A program made the translations under genes and the position numbers. A stretch of 64,000 nucleotides of DNA from Immersiella caudata (Eukaryota > Ascomycota > Sordariomycetes > Sordariales > Lasiosphaeriaceae). The stretch lies in NCBI GenBank assembly GCA_030512335.1, contig JAULSU010000002.1, forward strand, positions 372,001-436,000, written 5' to 3'. The notes beneath the pieces were generated by a model that worked only from the letters and a program-made list of their open reading frames with translations, was not told the origin of the DNA and ran no database searches. Positions 11,372 through 22,059 of the stretch are shown in pieces. Every line of letters begins with the position of its first letter. Position 1 is the stretch's first letter.

Positions 11372-13046
11372 TACTACTTACTGATAACTATAACAGAATT
11401 ACCCACGATAACGCAACCAATAATAACGCTTTTGTTACCGAATTTAAACGAATAAATCCAGAATTTCAGTACGATATTCGATGTGTTACCCATATTTTAC
11501 ACTTAGTAGCGGGTGATATATCGAAAGAATTCCTTATTACGGCCGATTTAAGCCAACAATTAAGCACTTTTATAAACAGAAGGCTGCTAGAATTAAATAA
11601 TCTAAACGAAGTAGTAGAAGAGGAGGAATTGAATACCCCTGAATTTAATAGTAAGTTATAAATCATTATTATTGATTATTATTTACTTACTTTAATAGGC
11701 CTTACAACAAGAATACGAAGAATTGGAACAATGGTAAAATATATTACCGATATTAAAAAGCTTTTTCAAGAAGGCATTCGACAAGCTAAAGAAGAAGATA
11801 TTTTACCCCAATCTTTTAATAAAAGAGTTATACCACTAGGTAAGTATTTACTTTTATCTTGATTATTCTTTATTGTTATTGTTATTATCTTTCATAAATA
11901 CTAACTTTTTTATATTTTAGATACCCCTACCAGATGGAATTCAACCTACTATATGATTAGCACGGCTCTGGAATTACAACAACCACTAAATTACATATAC
12001 CGAAATACTGCAAACAAAGAGTATAAAAGAATATTTCTAAGCCCTTCGGAATGGCATACTTTACAACAACTAGAAAAAATATTTATAGTACTTGTAAAGC
12101 CTGTAGTAAGGCTTCAAAGCGAGTATTATACTAATATTAATAAAGCCTTATTATTTGTTTATTCGATTTATAATAAACTAGAGGCTTTAATCGAGGAATT
12201 TGAAAATCTGGCTATAGAAGAGCCTGAATTAGTAAGTTTTATTCTTTATAATTATAATAATTCATTTAATACTAATTTTGAATAGAGGGACTGGTATGAA
12301 GCCTTTATTGATAGTATAAAGGCTGGAATTGAGAAATTGAAAAAATACTATCCACGAAAACTTACACAACAACGGTAAAAAAAATTCCAGCCGTATATTC
12401 TTTCTATATTTTTTGACCCTCGATTTAAATTAAGCCCTTTTCGACAAGGGGGGCACCTACACTTTGAAGATTCTACTGAACAACACGTTGGAAGGCTTAT
12501 AAAAGAAGAATTCTTTAAGTTACTATTATTTATTATTGTTTATTACTATAATAGTAATACTGATGCTAATTTTAATAGTGTGCAAGAAGAACTTAATATT
12601 ATTCCAGCAGTGGAGAATACCTACGACGCTTCAGACGACGACGATGAATTTTATACACAACCTACTGAAGAAATGGAATATATTACGTATTTAAGAGAAC
12701 CGATAGCTGGAAAAAAGGTAATTAATATACTTTTACTATTATTACTATTAATTATTTTATTATAGTACTAATTATTATTGATAGGTTGACCCTTTAGAGT
12801 ACTGGAAGTTAAACACCATAAAATATCCAGTACTAAGCCTTATGGCCCGCAGATTTCTAGCAATTCCAGCGACCTCAGCACCTGTTGAACGGACCTTTTC
12901 TATTAGTAGCAATATTATTACTAAAAGCCGAAATAGGCTAGATCCAGATACTGTAAAACAAACAGTATTATTGAAGAGTTGGAAAATAAAGAGCTAAAGG
13001 AGTTGGAGGAGAATTATCATAATTATGAAGTTCAGGAAGAAGATTA
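11302..13046 (+). pseudogene. hAT-I transposase, middle and C-terminal exons
   Basis: Continues the gene begun at 7,551. After an (ATT)n tract (11,316-11,370) an exon from about 11,376 encodes ITHDNATNNNAF and YDIRCVTHILHLV. Introns with GTAAGT donors and TAG acceptors are visible at 11,651-11,698, 11,840-11,920 and about 12,230-12,285. Exon 11,921 onward carries TPTRWNSTYYMI, and the last exon (from about 12,785) carries RRFLAIPATSAPVERTFS. An in-frame TAA near 12,377 (the copy at 3,960-4,020 has no stop there) and a shortened C-terminus show it is dead. Confidence 0.75.
11316..11370. repeat. (ATT)n microsatellite
   Basis: About 18 perfect ATT units directly after a GTAAGT sequence in the hAT-I transposase remnant, at the site where roughly 200 codons are missing compared with hAT-II. 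It probably marks the deletion junction or expanded there. Confidence 0.85.
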
Positions 13047-13339
13047 AAAAAGTTATATTTTATTTTCTTTTCTTTTCTTTTATTGATTATATTATTATAC
13101 GTATAACCTATTATTATACTTATAATCCATCATTATACTTAGAATCCATTATTAAAGAGAATATTAAATCGGTTTACATTGCTGACTAATAGTCAGACTA
13201 AGACTAACTAAGACTAATGTTAGTCAGTCTTAGTCAAGGCTGTGACTGATTAATGCCAAGGCTAGTCATGACTACATTAGTCTTAGTCAGTCTTAGTCAC
13301 ACCACTGACTAAGACTGACTGATTAATTTAACAACCCTG

Positions 13340-14060
13340 ACTTTAAGTAAGATAACTAGTTTAAACTGTTACCTACAGTATAAATAGCTTATAACACTAC
13401 TGTTATCGAATCGATTAAGACATCTTTGTTCTTCATATTTTTAACAGAAAACCTAAACTCCGCTAAAGACCACTAACGGATACGCCTTAAGCGGTTATCC
13501 GCGTTAATAAGTTTTAAGAGTTACACGCACACTTAAAGATTAAACTCGAATTTACCTGTAAATAAATAAAGAATAACTACGATAATAAAACAGCTAAGGG
13601 GCTAACTATCTAAAAAGGGGACCCCATTTACCTTTTTTTTTACGAAATTTACACGCTAAACGGCTAAGTAAGAATCTTAATTTAAAAAGGCTTAAACCGT
13701 TCCGTGTAAAAAAAGATCACCACTTTTAATTATAAATTAGACTTAATAAAAGTACGGATTAAAGTTTTCCACGTTTCCCTTTTAAACTAGTATTAAGGAA
13801 CGTACCATTTAAGAAAAAGATCGATATCGATACTAATAAGGAAGATTTCGATATCGAAAACATCTTAGATTTACAACTTTACGGCAACAAACTCTATTAT
13901 TCTATTAAATAGCTAGATTACAGCTTTAAGTTAAACTTTCAAAAGCCAGTTAATAATTTTAGCTGTTTAAAGCTATTTAAGAAATTTTATCGCAAAAATC
14001 CAGACCAATTATAACCACTAGTAAAAAAAACGTTAACCCCGGAGGACCACGGTGTGAAAA
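13340..14060 (+). repeat. Gypsy fragment, right flank of the nested hAT locus
   Basis: Resumes the copy interrupted at 6,095. The plus strand aligns with the reverse complement of about 130-850 and 22,180-22,890. It includes the conserved block around 14,030-14,055 (CCGGAGGACCACGGTG-like) that lies next to the tRNA-like module in every copy. All frames are riddled with stops. Confidence 0.75.
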
Positions 14061-14154
14061 GTACTATAATAGTACTGATTAGTTATATAAAAAAACGCCT
14101 CTCCCTTTCACTCTCCCTTTTACTTTAAGGCGAAAGAGAGAGGAGTAACCTGTG

Positions 14155-14268
14155 TAAGATTTAAACCTATAACCTCTTACTAAGTGGTAACCTTGATCAC
14201 TGGAGTTACTCTGGTAATTAAAAACGATACAGAGTAAGCGCGTTAACTACTACGCTAACAGACCATTT
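14155..14268 (-). other. tRNA-like module, copy with long anticodon-loop insert
   Basis: On the minus strand the order is: a 7-nt acceptor-like start GGTCTGT, a D stem pair GCGT/ACGC around an A-box-like TAGCGTAGTAGTT, an anticodon-stem pair CTTACT/AGTAAG with about 50 nt between, a T arm with a B-box-like GGTTTAAATC, and an acceptor end ACAGGTT that can pair with the start through G-U wobbles. The expected TTCGAAT loop reads TTTAAAT, as RIP would leave it. Unlikely to be a working tRNA. Confidence 0.55.
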
Positions 14269-17200
14269 TATTATTAAAACTTATCTTATAATTATGCCTT
14301 TTAAATCTACAGTAGCTGGATTACCGTCCTTAAAACGGATTTCAATAACTATTAGTAATTAATAATTACTTTAAAAAGGAGTAGTTATCGATAGGGGTAG
14401 GCCTGTGAAGAAAACACCTTAATTAAACGACTTAACTATTACCTTAAGAGAGAAACTAGTCTGCGCCTTTTTTACCTTAAGTAACTGGATCACTTTTAAA
14501 TCCTTGCCAAACACGGTATAGGTTTTATGATTAATCACCTTTAGTTATCGCTTAAGCCGTTAGACCTTAAAGAGGGTAGTGGTAAGAGACTTCTAAAGTA
14601 GCGGTTATTTCTTTTGACGTTTTATTTTAAGCCTGATTTAATTTCTCCTTTTACAGAATTAACCTTTACCAGAAATCCGAGCTATTTTTAAAAGCGTTAT
14701 AATAAATGTTTATAAATTAGTATTTAAAGTAAGAGTTGGAATCGGATAACTTAAGGTATTTATACTAGGATTATTTACATTATGTGCAGGGAGATATTTC
14801 TCGGCTAAATGTGGAAATGCAGGCTATAAGGCCCTTACAGTAGTCTGTAAAAGAAGGCCTGTGTTTATTAATACAGTAATAAAGTATATTAAGGCTATTA
14901 AAAGGAGGAAACTTACGGTTGTAACTTCTTTATGGAAAAAGAATATTAAAGAGGGGGATTATATGATAACTTACAGGCCACCCGTATAATCGGGACAGAC
15001 CGACGTATCCCTGTAAGCGTTATAATATAAAATACCGTGCCGGTTATCTAAGCACTATATACTTTATACTAAGAACTTACTCTTTTATAAAGTAGGTCCG
15101 GGTTAATAGGGTAATACTTTGTAATCTGTAAAAACTTAAAGACAGAGTAATAAAGCATAGTATAAGTTACTTAGTAATCTAGTAATATAAATAGTTATTA
15201 TTTACCTATGATAGTGGGAGGAACCTTCTGTTCTTTGCATAAGTATTTGCTTATTAATGATTGGATTATAAAAATCAAGGCCTGTGACAACGTTACAGTA
15301 AATATTTAAGCTGAATAATCACTTTATACAGTTAATTATTTTAGGCTAAAGCTTTTCAAAATAAAAATAAGGTAAAAAATGAAAAAAAAAGATAAAGAAA
15401 TGGGAGGATAATAATTTTGAATTATATTTTGTATTTTATTGCTAATATTTGAAAGTGTTATTCTAATTATGCAAGTTAAAAACGAAGTAGCAGCCAAGAG
15501 AATTGTATAATAGCCCTATATCTAGCGTTAGAAAATAATGGTATTCAAAGGTTTTATAAACTTGTCGTTCAGTATCGATAAATTCTACTACCATCATGAT
15601 TGATGATAAATTAAACCGTTAATAATTATTTTGAAACTTACTAAGCTTACATAGTGCTGTTGAATGGCATATGTAATTTACTTACCCAGGTAAAAATCAT
15701 CCTTAATAAGCTTGTACAAGAACGTTAATACAAAGCCTTTTACACCCCGATCCTTACTTTTGTAGTAACTATATGAGGCTGGTTATCATAAACATACACA
15801 CTTATGAAATAAAAACTACAACGGTTACTTTTTCTAATTCATTACTGGCTATTAATTAATAAAGTAAAGGTAATGAGTATATTTAACGGCCTTTTAAAAA
15901 GTCTTTATACAACTTATTAGCCGTTTACATTAAATATATGATATAGCTTACCTTCTTTTAAAGAAGATTAAGTTTGAAGCTGATATTTTTTTAAAAGTTT
16001 CTTGTTATAAACGTAAAAAGGAGAGCAACATTTAATCAATGTAATCTTGATTAACTTATAAAGATATTAAAGAGAATTTTCCACTAATATTTGTCGCATA
16101 AAAACAATTAACCGTTAATAACTATTTCAAAACTTGATTAACTTATTAATAACGTATAAGAATATACACTCTTGTTTTTATTAATCTAAGAATGATGTTT
16201 TTATATCTTAAAACTTATTTTTTTACTACTTATAATTAAATCTTTAAAGTAAAAATGTTTTCTAATTAGATAATCATTATCATAATTACTAATTTTATTT
16301 TTTTAACTATTCATTAATGCATAAAGTAAAAGTATTAATAAAATAATTACCTTTCCTACGGGTCAATAATGTAAAATAACTTATATAACACTTTACAAGA
16401 TAAAAGTGTTAAAACATCAAGTTATTAAAGTTAAAGTTTGTTATAACGTTATATCACTCAATAAAACAATAAATCATATATTGAATAAACCGTTTTTAAA
16501 TTAAAGATTTTAAATTAAAAGATAAGGTTTCAAAATATAAAAAGTAATACAGAAATAAAAGCATATTAACCTTAGGTTATATTTAGTATTTTATTTTCAA
16601 TTCTAAAATATAATATTAATTAAATTAGGTTTTCAAGGTTATCAAGTATGTTACCACGGTTAGATGTTTAATTCAAGATGATATGAACTGATTAAAAGAT
16701 AGATATAAAATGGAACCGTTACGTAAAAGTTAGCGTATTATCGAAGAAAAGCTGCTATCTCATCACAGCCACTTCAACAGCGGTTTATACAGGAAAATTT
16801 ACGTTATAACCAAAGGTTCGGGGGATTTGTAAACCAATCCTTTCCATAATATAGAGCCCTTTATACTTTATATAATATGTGTACTAGATATATATTATAG
16901 CACCTATAGAGATATACTAGTCCAATCCGACCCTAATAATGGCCTATCAATTATTATACGGTTCCTGCCTTTTAATGTTCTTTTCCCGTAAATCATAATC
17001 TCGTCTTTCTATTACACCTGAATGAAAGTGTAATAATACTGATAAACGAGTCAACCTTTTTAATTACACCATATAATTTAATCGTAATATAAGTTCTTGC
17101 ACCTATTATTTTCCCCATAACTTTACCTTTAAATATACTGTAATTAATTATTCGGATCTTTATAATTTATACTTTTATATAAATGTTCCTTATAATACTT

Positions 17201-17300
17201 TTAAGGTGGACAATAATATATAGAACTTATATTAACGATAAAAGGAATAACTGGATAAGAAAGAAAAAAAAATAGGATCGAAATACAGGACCCTTTAAGC
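14269..17300. repeat. AT-rich decayed repeat (LTR remnant inside), no gene seen
   Basis: Around 14,880-15,060 the sequence resembles, inverted, the block at 21,190-21,360 and is likely the LTR of the Gypsy family. The remainder, especially 15,250-17,300, shows no frame or repeat I can name. Confidence 0.45.
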
Positions 17301-17309
17301 GCTTAGGTC

Positions 17310-17402
17310 GTAACAGGGTAAAAGCCTGTTAGTTAAAAACTCAATATAGAGTTTTTAAAGTAAAATGTTTAAAAGCTAGGGGTTTAAGTCTTATACAAGT
17401 TA
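17310..17402 (+). other. Possible tRNA-like module, weak copy
   Basis: Has GCCTGTTAGTT near the start and a B-box-like GGGTTTAAGTC followed by ATACAAGTT at the end, in the same relation as the clearer copies at 21,970 and 14,155. Pairing is poor, so this is only suggestive. Confidence 0.3.
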
Positions 17403-17989
17403 TTTTTAAGGTGTTTTAATTAATTAAGAGTTTACTGCAACGACTGGTGCCTACCGACAATCGGTTGGCAGGGTCGCTAAATAGGTTAGGTGGGGTAAAG
17501 AGGAGTAATGCAGAAACAAGACCGTACAGAAAGGGGTTCACTGGTTAATAGTGGTCGTATATTACTATAATATAAAGTAACACTTTAAGTGTTAATACAG
17601 TAAGATATAATTAAAATTGGTTTAATTAAATACCTTATCTTTTAAAGTGTGATAGTAATGACTTATATACATTTGTTACATTAGTAAAATGTGGGAAATG
17701 TAATTGTTTTGCTAATGGTAATTTTGACTTTGTTACTTCATTATTAGTAAAAATACAAAGTAATTATAGTAATACTGAATTTATTGAAAGTTTTTTTTAC
17801 TTTAAATATGTCATTTTTATTGAAGCCTAATAAAGTTTATTCTTAGGTATATAAAAAAGCGCATATATTATCATGTTGGAATAGTAAGTTCAACATGGTT
17901 TAAATAATTATCAACAATTTCATATACGATTGTATTTCTTAATAGTAGGTGTAATATCATAGAGGGAATTTTAGTGAAAAATATTTTCT

Positions 17990-20900
17990 CTATCTTGATG
18001 AAATTAAAGTTTATCGAGGTGGAACTATATAGCGTTTTTAAAACTAGAAAAGGTTTAAGGAGCCTGTCAGGCTTATATTATTTGGTTGTTAACCGATCAT
18101 AAATGTTATAACCGTTAACAGCTTCCTTAAATAACTTCTTTATCTCTAGCCTTTAACCTGGTAGGAAACACTACAGTTTTATTAGACGTCTTCATTTTTA
18201 GCCTAAAAATCTTCCTGCTTTTATTTTACATAGTATTCTTAAGTAGAATTTATAAAGATTTGTATATTATTTACCGGTATTTAGTTGTCTAAGGTTTATA
18301 GCGTATGCTCTAGGGTGTTATCTACAGCCTTTATAAATATTATAACGGGTTTAAGGTCTTTTACGTTTTCCTGGTGGTCGTGGTGCCGGTTTAAGGTATC
18401 AGCCTTACCGTTTTCCATTGCTTTAACGTAGTGGATTTTAAGATAAAACGGTGTTATCAGCTTAACTTATCTTGTTTAGCTGGGTTAAGTTTTTTTCGTC
18501 AGGAAGTAACGTAGGTTATTATAATCAGATAGAACCTTAGCGGTTTTTTATACCGCTAAGGTACAGGGCCTATTTAAAGAAACACTAGATAATTGACATT
18601 AGCTTTTTATTTTAAATAGGGTACTTAATTACTAATCCGTGGATTCCTTTTTAATAAGAAGGCCACAGAGTGTAAAAGTCCGTCGTCTTTTATTTAATTT
18701 AACACTCCTCCGTAAGTAAAGTCGGAAGTATTAGTTTCAATTGTAAAGGGTTTTAAGAAATCGGGGAGTGTAAATATAAGTGTAATAGTAAGGGCGTGTT
18801 TTAATTCTTTAAATGCCTTTTATTATCGTTCTGTCTATTTAAATAGCTTCCCTTCACCTGTTAATTTGTAAAGTGGTTTAGCGATTTGAGCGAAGTGTTA
18901 TGTAAACCGTCGGTATAAGTTTATAAAGCCGTTAAAGGCTTAGACTTCTTTCTGTAAAGTAGGTATAAGCCAGTTAATAACTGTTTTAACCTTTAACTTT
19001 TACATTTTTATCTTCCCGGGCGAGATCTTAAATCTTGAAAAGTCAAGCTCCTAAATATAAAACTGATTTTTAGCTAGGTTTACCGTTAGGCTTACGTTTT
19101 TTAACATAGAGAGGACGAGGTAGTTATATTTATAGTGCTTTTTAACCCCTTTTAAGTAGATAAAGATATCGTCAAAGTATATAAATATAAATTTATCGAT
19201 AAAGGGGTAAAGGATATGGTTAATTATACTTTAGTACGCTACCGGAGTGTTAGTAAGCCTGAAAGGTATCACTTAGTACTTATAATAACCTAGACGTGTC
19301 TGAAAGGCAGTTTTATACTTATCTTTAACCCATACTTGTTAATATTTAAACGTGTTAGGTGAGTTATATATTAAAAACTAGTTTGCTTTAACGATCCTTT
19401 TAATAAGTTCGTTAATTAGGGGAAGTGGGTACTGGTTCTTAATAGTGTTTCCGTTTAACGAACGGTAATTGATTACCATCTATAGCTTACCGTCCTTCTT
19501 AGGTATAAATAAGATTGGGTAACTTACTGGTGATTAGGGTTCTTAAATGAATCTTAAGGTGAGGTTTTCTTCGATGTACTTTTAAAGAGCTTTAGTTTAA
19601 TAAGGTCTGAGGTAATACGCTGGAAAAGATTTCAGTTAAACCCCTAGCTTTAATTTAATCTTATAATTATAAAGTTTATAATCTGGTAAGTGTAGCAGCT
19701 TTTTTTAAACACTAAGTATTTTTGGTATTCCTTAGGGATTTAAATATGCTGTTTTAGACATATTACTACGGCTAGTTATTCTGCTGTTTTACCAGTTTTA
19801 ATCGTCACCAGATTTGTAACCTAAGTCGTACGGGTCTTCTACCTTATAAAATCGTATTTATATTAAAGATAGTTTATTCACTTTAGCGTTTTTCGGATCG
19901 TCCTCCTTAAGTACGGTTTCTAGTTATCTTTACCTTTAGTAATCGGGACCTTTTTATCAGTTGAAATTAAGCTGGCCAGCGTTTTAATCGATTACAGGGT
20001 TGTATTTTTTAGCCATAGCTTACCTAGGATGATGTTATAGCCGTAAACTGGTAAAACATCAAAGGTTACTTCTTAGTCGTGGCCGTTTACTGTAATTAGG
20101 AGTGGCACTTTATAAGTGAGTATTCTGTTATTATATATGTAGAGTTGTCTTTCTCCTAAGCGAATCGTTATTAGTTAGGCTTGCTTTTAGTAAAGCAGTT
20201 GTTTTTTATTAACTAACTTAAGGTTAATAATATTAATAGCGCTGTTATTATTAATTATCGCTTATATGTTGAAAAAATTTTTAAACCTATCCGTTACATT
20301 TATAAAGACAGATTAATAATTCTTTTTTCCTTAAGGTGGGCTATTATAATAGCTCTGTCGTTAAGAGGTCTTTTCTGGCCTAGCTAGTAAGTGCCTTTTC
20401 TTCGTCTCGTGGCTTTTACTAACTAGTGAATTACTGGCTTTCGGCCCATGGAGAGGGCTTGGACCTGTTTCCTAAGCGGGTCTTAGGGTAAGCGTTGTAA
20501 AGGCTTCGTTTATTTAAGGTGACGCCTTTAGCATTATAAGGGAGATTTTAGTCGAATTTAAAGGGATTAATATTAAATAATTAAAGGAATTTAAGGTAAG
20601 GGTAACAGGTGTGCCGTAAGTTCCTTACCCGTAAACTGTAGTAATCTCTTTAGTGTTTATATTTATATTAATCTTTTACTTTTCACCGTATGTAAATGGA
20701 GTAAGTAATCCTTTTCCCTGTAATCGGTAAGGTTATTATCGGGATTCTCTATATATTACTTAGGTATTTAGTTAGTAACTATAGTAGTGGCTATATAGCC
20801 TTTTCCCCTTATTTTAACGTGATAATACTTTAGCTTAATATGGTAACGTACTTAATTATTACTTGGTCTTTTAAAGTGGTTGGGAAGTGCTTAAAATAAG

Positions 20901-21100
20901 TTTTTAGGCCTCGATGATAAGTGAGTGTATATGTATTGTGTATACAATTGATTTATAGTATTTCGTAATAGTTAGACGAATCTAAAAGGGTTACTTATGT
21001 TAAATACACCTTAGTAAGTTATTTATATTAATGGTAAAATAACTCATACCTTGATCTGTAGCTTAGTGATTATTAAGACAGAGCAGTAAAGCAGGTGCTC
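17990..21100 (-). repeat. Gypsy retrotransposon, decayed copy (RT/RNase H/gag side)
   Basis: Minus-strand pol. The reverse-transcriptase catalytic box is readable at about 19,158-19,190 (YFDDIFIY), and the RT/RNase H junction at about 18,700-18,770 (PFTIETNTSDFTYGGVL). The left end is cut in the integrase at about 17,990, aligning there with 23,240 of the other copy. The gag side runs to about 21,000. Numerous stops in every frame and TA-rich codons indicate RIP. No functional protein is possible. Confidence 0.8.
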
Positions 21101-21179
21101 TGTTAAAACTTTATACTTTGTTAAAAGCACGCTAAGCCCTTAAAGCAACTAGTGTAATTATTACCTTATACTGTTCTTA

Positions 21180-21965
21180 ACACGGTGGCGCCTACAGGGA
21201 CACGTCGGCCCGTGCCGGCTATAAGGGTGGCCCGCAGGTCGTCATATAATTCCCCCTCTTCTTATTTCTTTTCCCACAAAGAACTTCTCAGGTAACTTCC
21301 CTTTAATAACTCTTACTATTATACCTGTTAACACGATTAGAAAATAATAGAGAAAACCTCGTCCTTTATTTATTAAGCGCCGCTGTGAAACCGTTCTTTT
21401 TATCCACACGATTAACATCGTTATACTGGTCCGTTACTCCCGTTATAAGACTTTTAGCCTTAAATGTAAAGTTACTAGTAAAAGTGAATCTTATAGAAAC
21501 TGTATAAGTGTTATTTCCTCGGGTTATAGCATCTATAAAAACGATTCGTTAATATTATAGGTGGTTTTTAAAGAGAAGAAGTGTTTAAATAAGGAAAAAC
21601 GGGAGACCTTATCTAAGCTCTTTTAACTTAAGGCCTAGTCGCGGGTTTTAAAGGTTTATACTGATAAGCTTTTTAGTTATAAAATTAAGATTTTACAGGA
21701 GGAGGATCGTTAAATACAACTAACCTAAGTTAAAGGTGTTTTAATCGACTTCTTAGGTGGGGTGTTTAACGCGTTATTTAATTGGGGTAATTTCTTAGCT
21801 GGTGGAATTACCGTAGGGTTTTTATAATTAGTAACTGCTTCTTTTTAAGGTAAGTTGTCGTTTTTAGTTATAGTATTTTATATTAAGGGTTACAGATCTA
21901 TTTTAAGGGCGGTAATCTAATTACCGTGGGTTAAAAGTTATAGTAATAAAGGTGAGTTTTAATAA
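21180..21965. repeat. Probable LTR of the Gypsy family, decayed
   Basis: Located beyond the gag end of the copy at 17,990-21,100 and just before the tRNA-like module and 3' pol end of the next copy. Parts are repeated at about 2,390-2,510 and, inverted, at about 14,880-15,060. Exact ends cannot be set by eye. Confidence 0.5.
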
Positions 21966-21969
21966 TAAA

Positions 21970-22050
21970 ATAGTCTGTTAACGTAGTAATTAACGCGCTT
22001 ACTTTAGTTCTTCCTTAGTAAAAGGTTATGGGTTTAAATCCCACATAGGC
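21970..22050 (+). other. tRNA-like module, best-preserved copy
   Basis: About 80 nt that fold as a cloverleaf on inspection: acceptor AGTCTGT with ATAGGCT (7 pairs including wobbles), D stem ACGT/ACGC (one A-C mismatch explained by a G to A change), anticodon stem TTACT/AGTAA with a 13-nt loop, T stem ATGGG/CCCAC with TTTAAAT in the loop. A- and B-box positions are those of a tRNA gene. It is antisense to the neighbouring pol and on its 3' side, so it is not a primer-binding site. Confidence 0.6.
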
Positions 22051-22059
22051 TGGGATCGC

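Larger units (their letters stand above)
6096..13339 (+). mobile_element. hAT-I element (outer shell of nested locus)
   Basis: Termini are CAGGGTTGTTAAATTAG at the left and its complement-type end (AATTTAACAACCCTG) at the right. They are flanked by a perfect 8-bp duplication ACTTTAAG (6,088-6,095 and 13,340-13,347), the length expected of hAT transposition. Subterminal GACTAAGACT repeats lie at both ends. Inside are a 5' leader (7,202-7,550), the first ~86 transposase codons (7,551-7,809) and, after the hAT-II insertion, the 3' two thirds of an intron-containing transposase (11,302-13,046). The central part that would hold most of the BED zinc finger and the first catalytic region is missing, replaced by an (ATT)n tract. 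The element is therefore non-autonomous. Confidence 0.92.

Noticed and set aside
21970..22050. Functional tRNA gene
   Set aside because: The T loop reads TTTAAAT instead of TTCGAAT, the anticodon loop is 13 nt, and similar degraded copies sit beside each Gypsy end, so it is repeat-borne and decayed.
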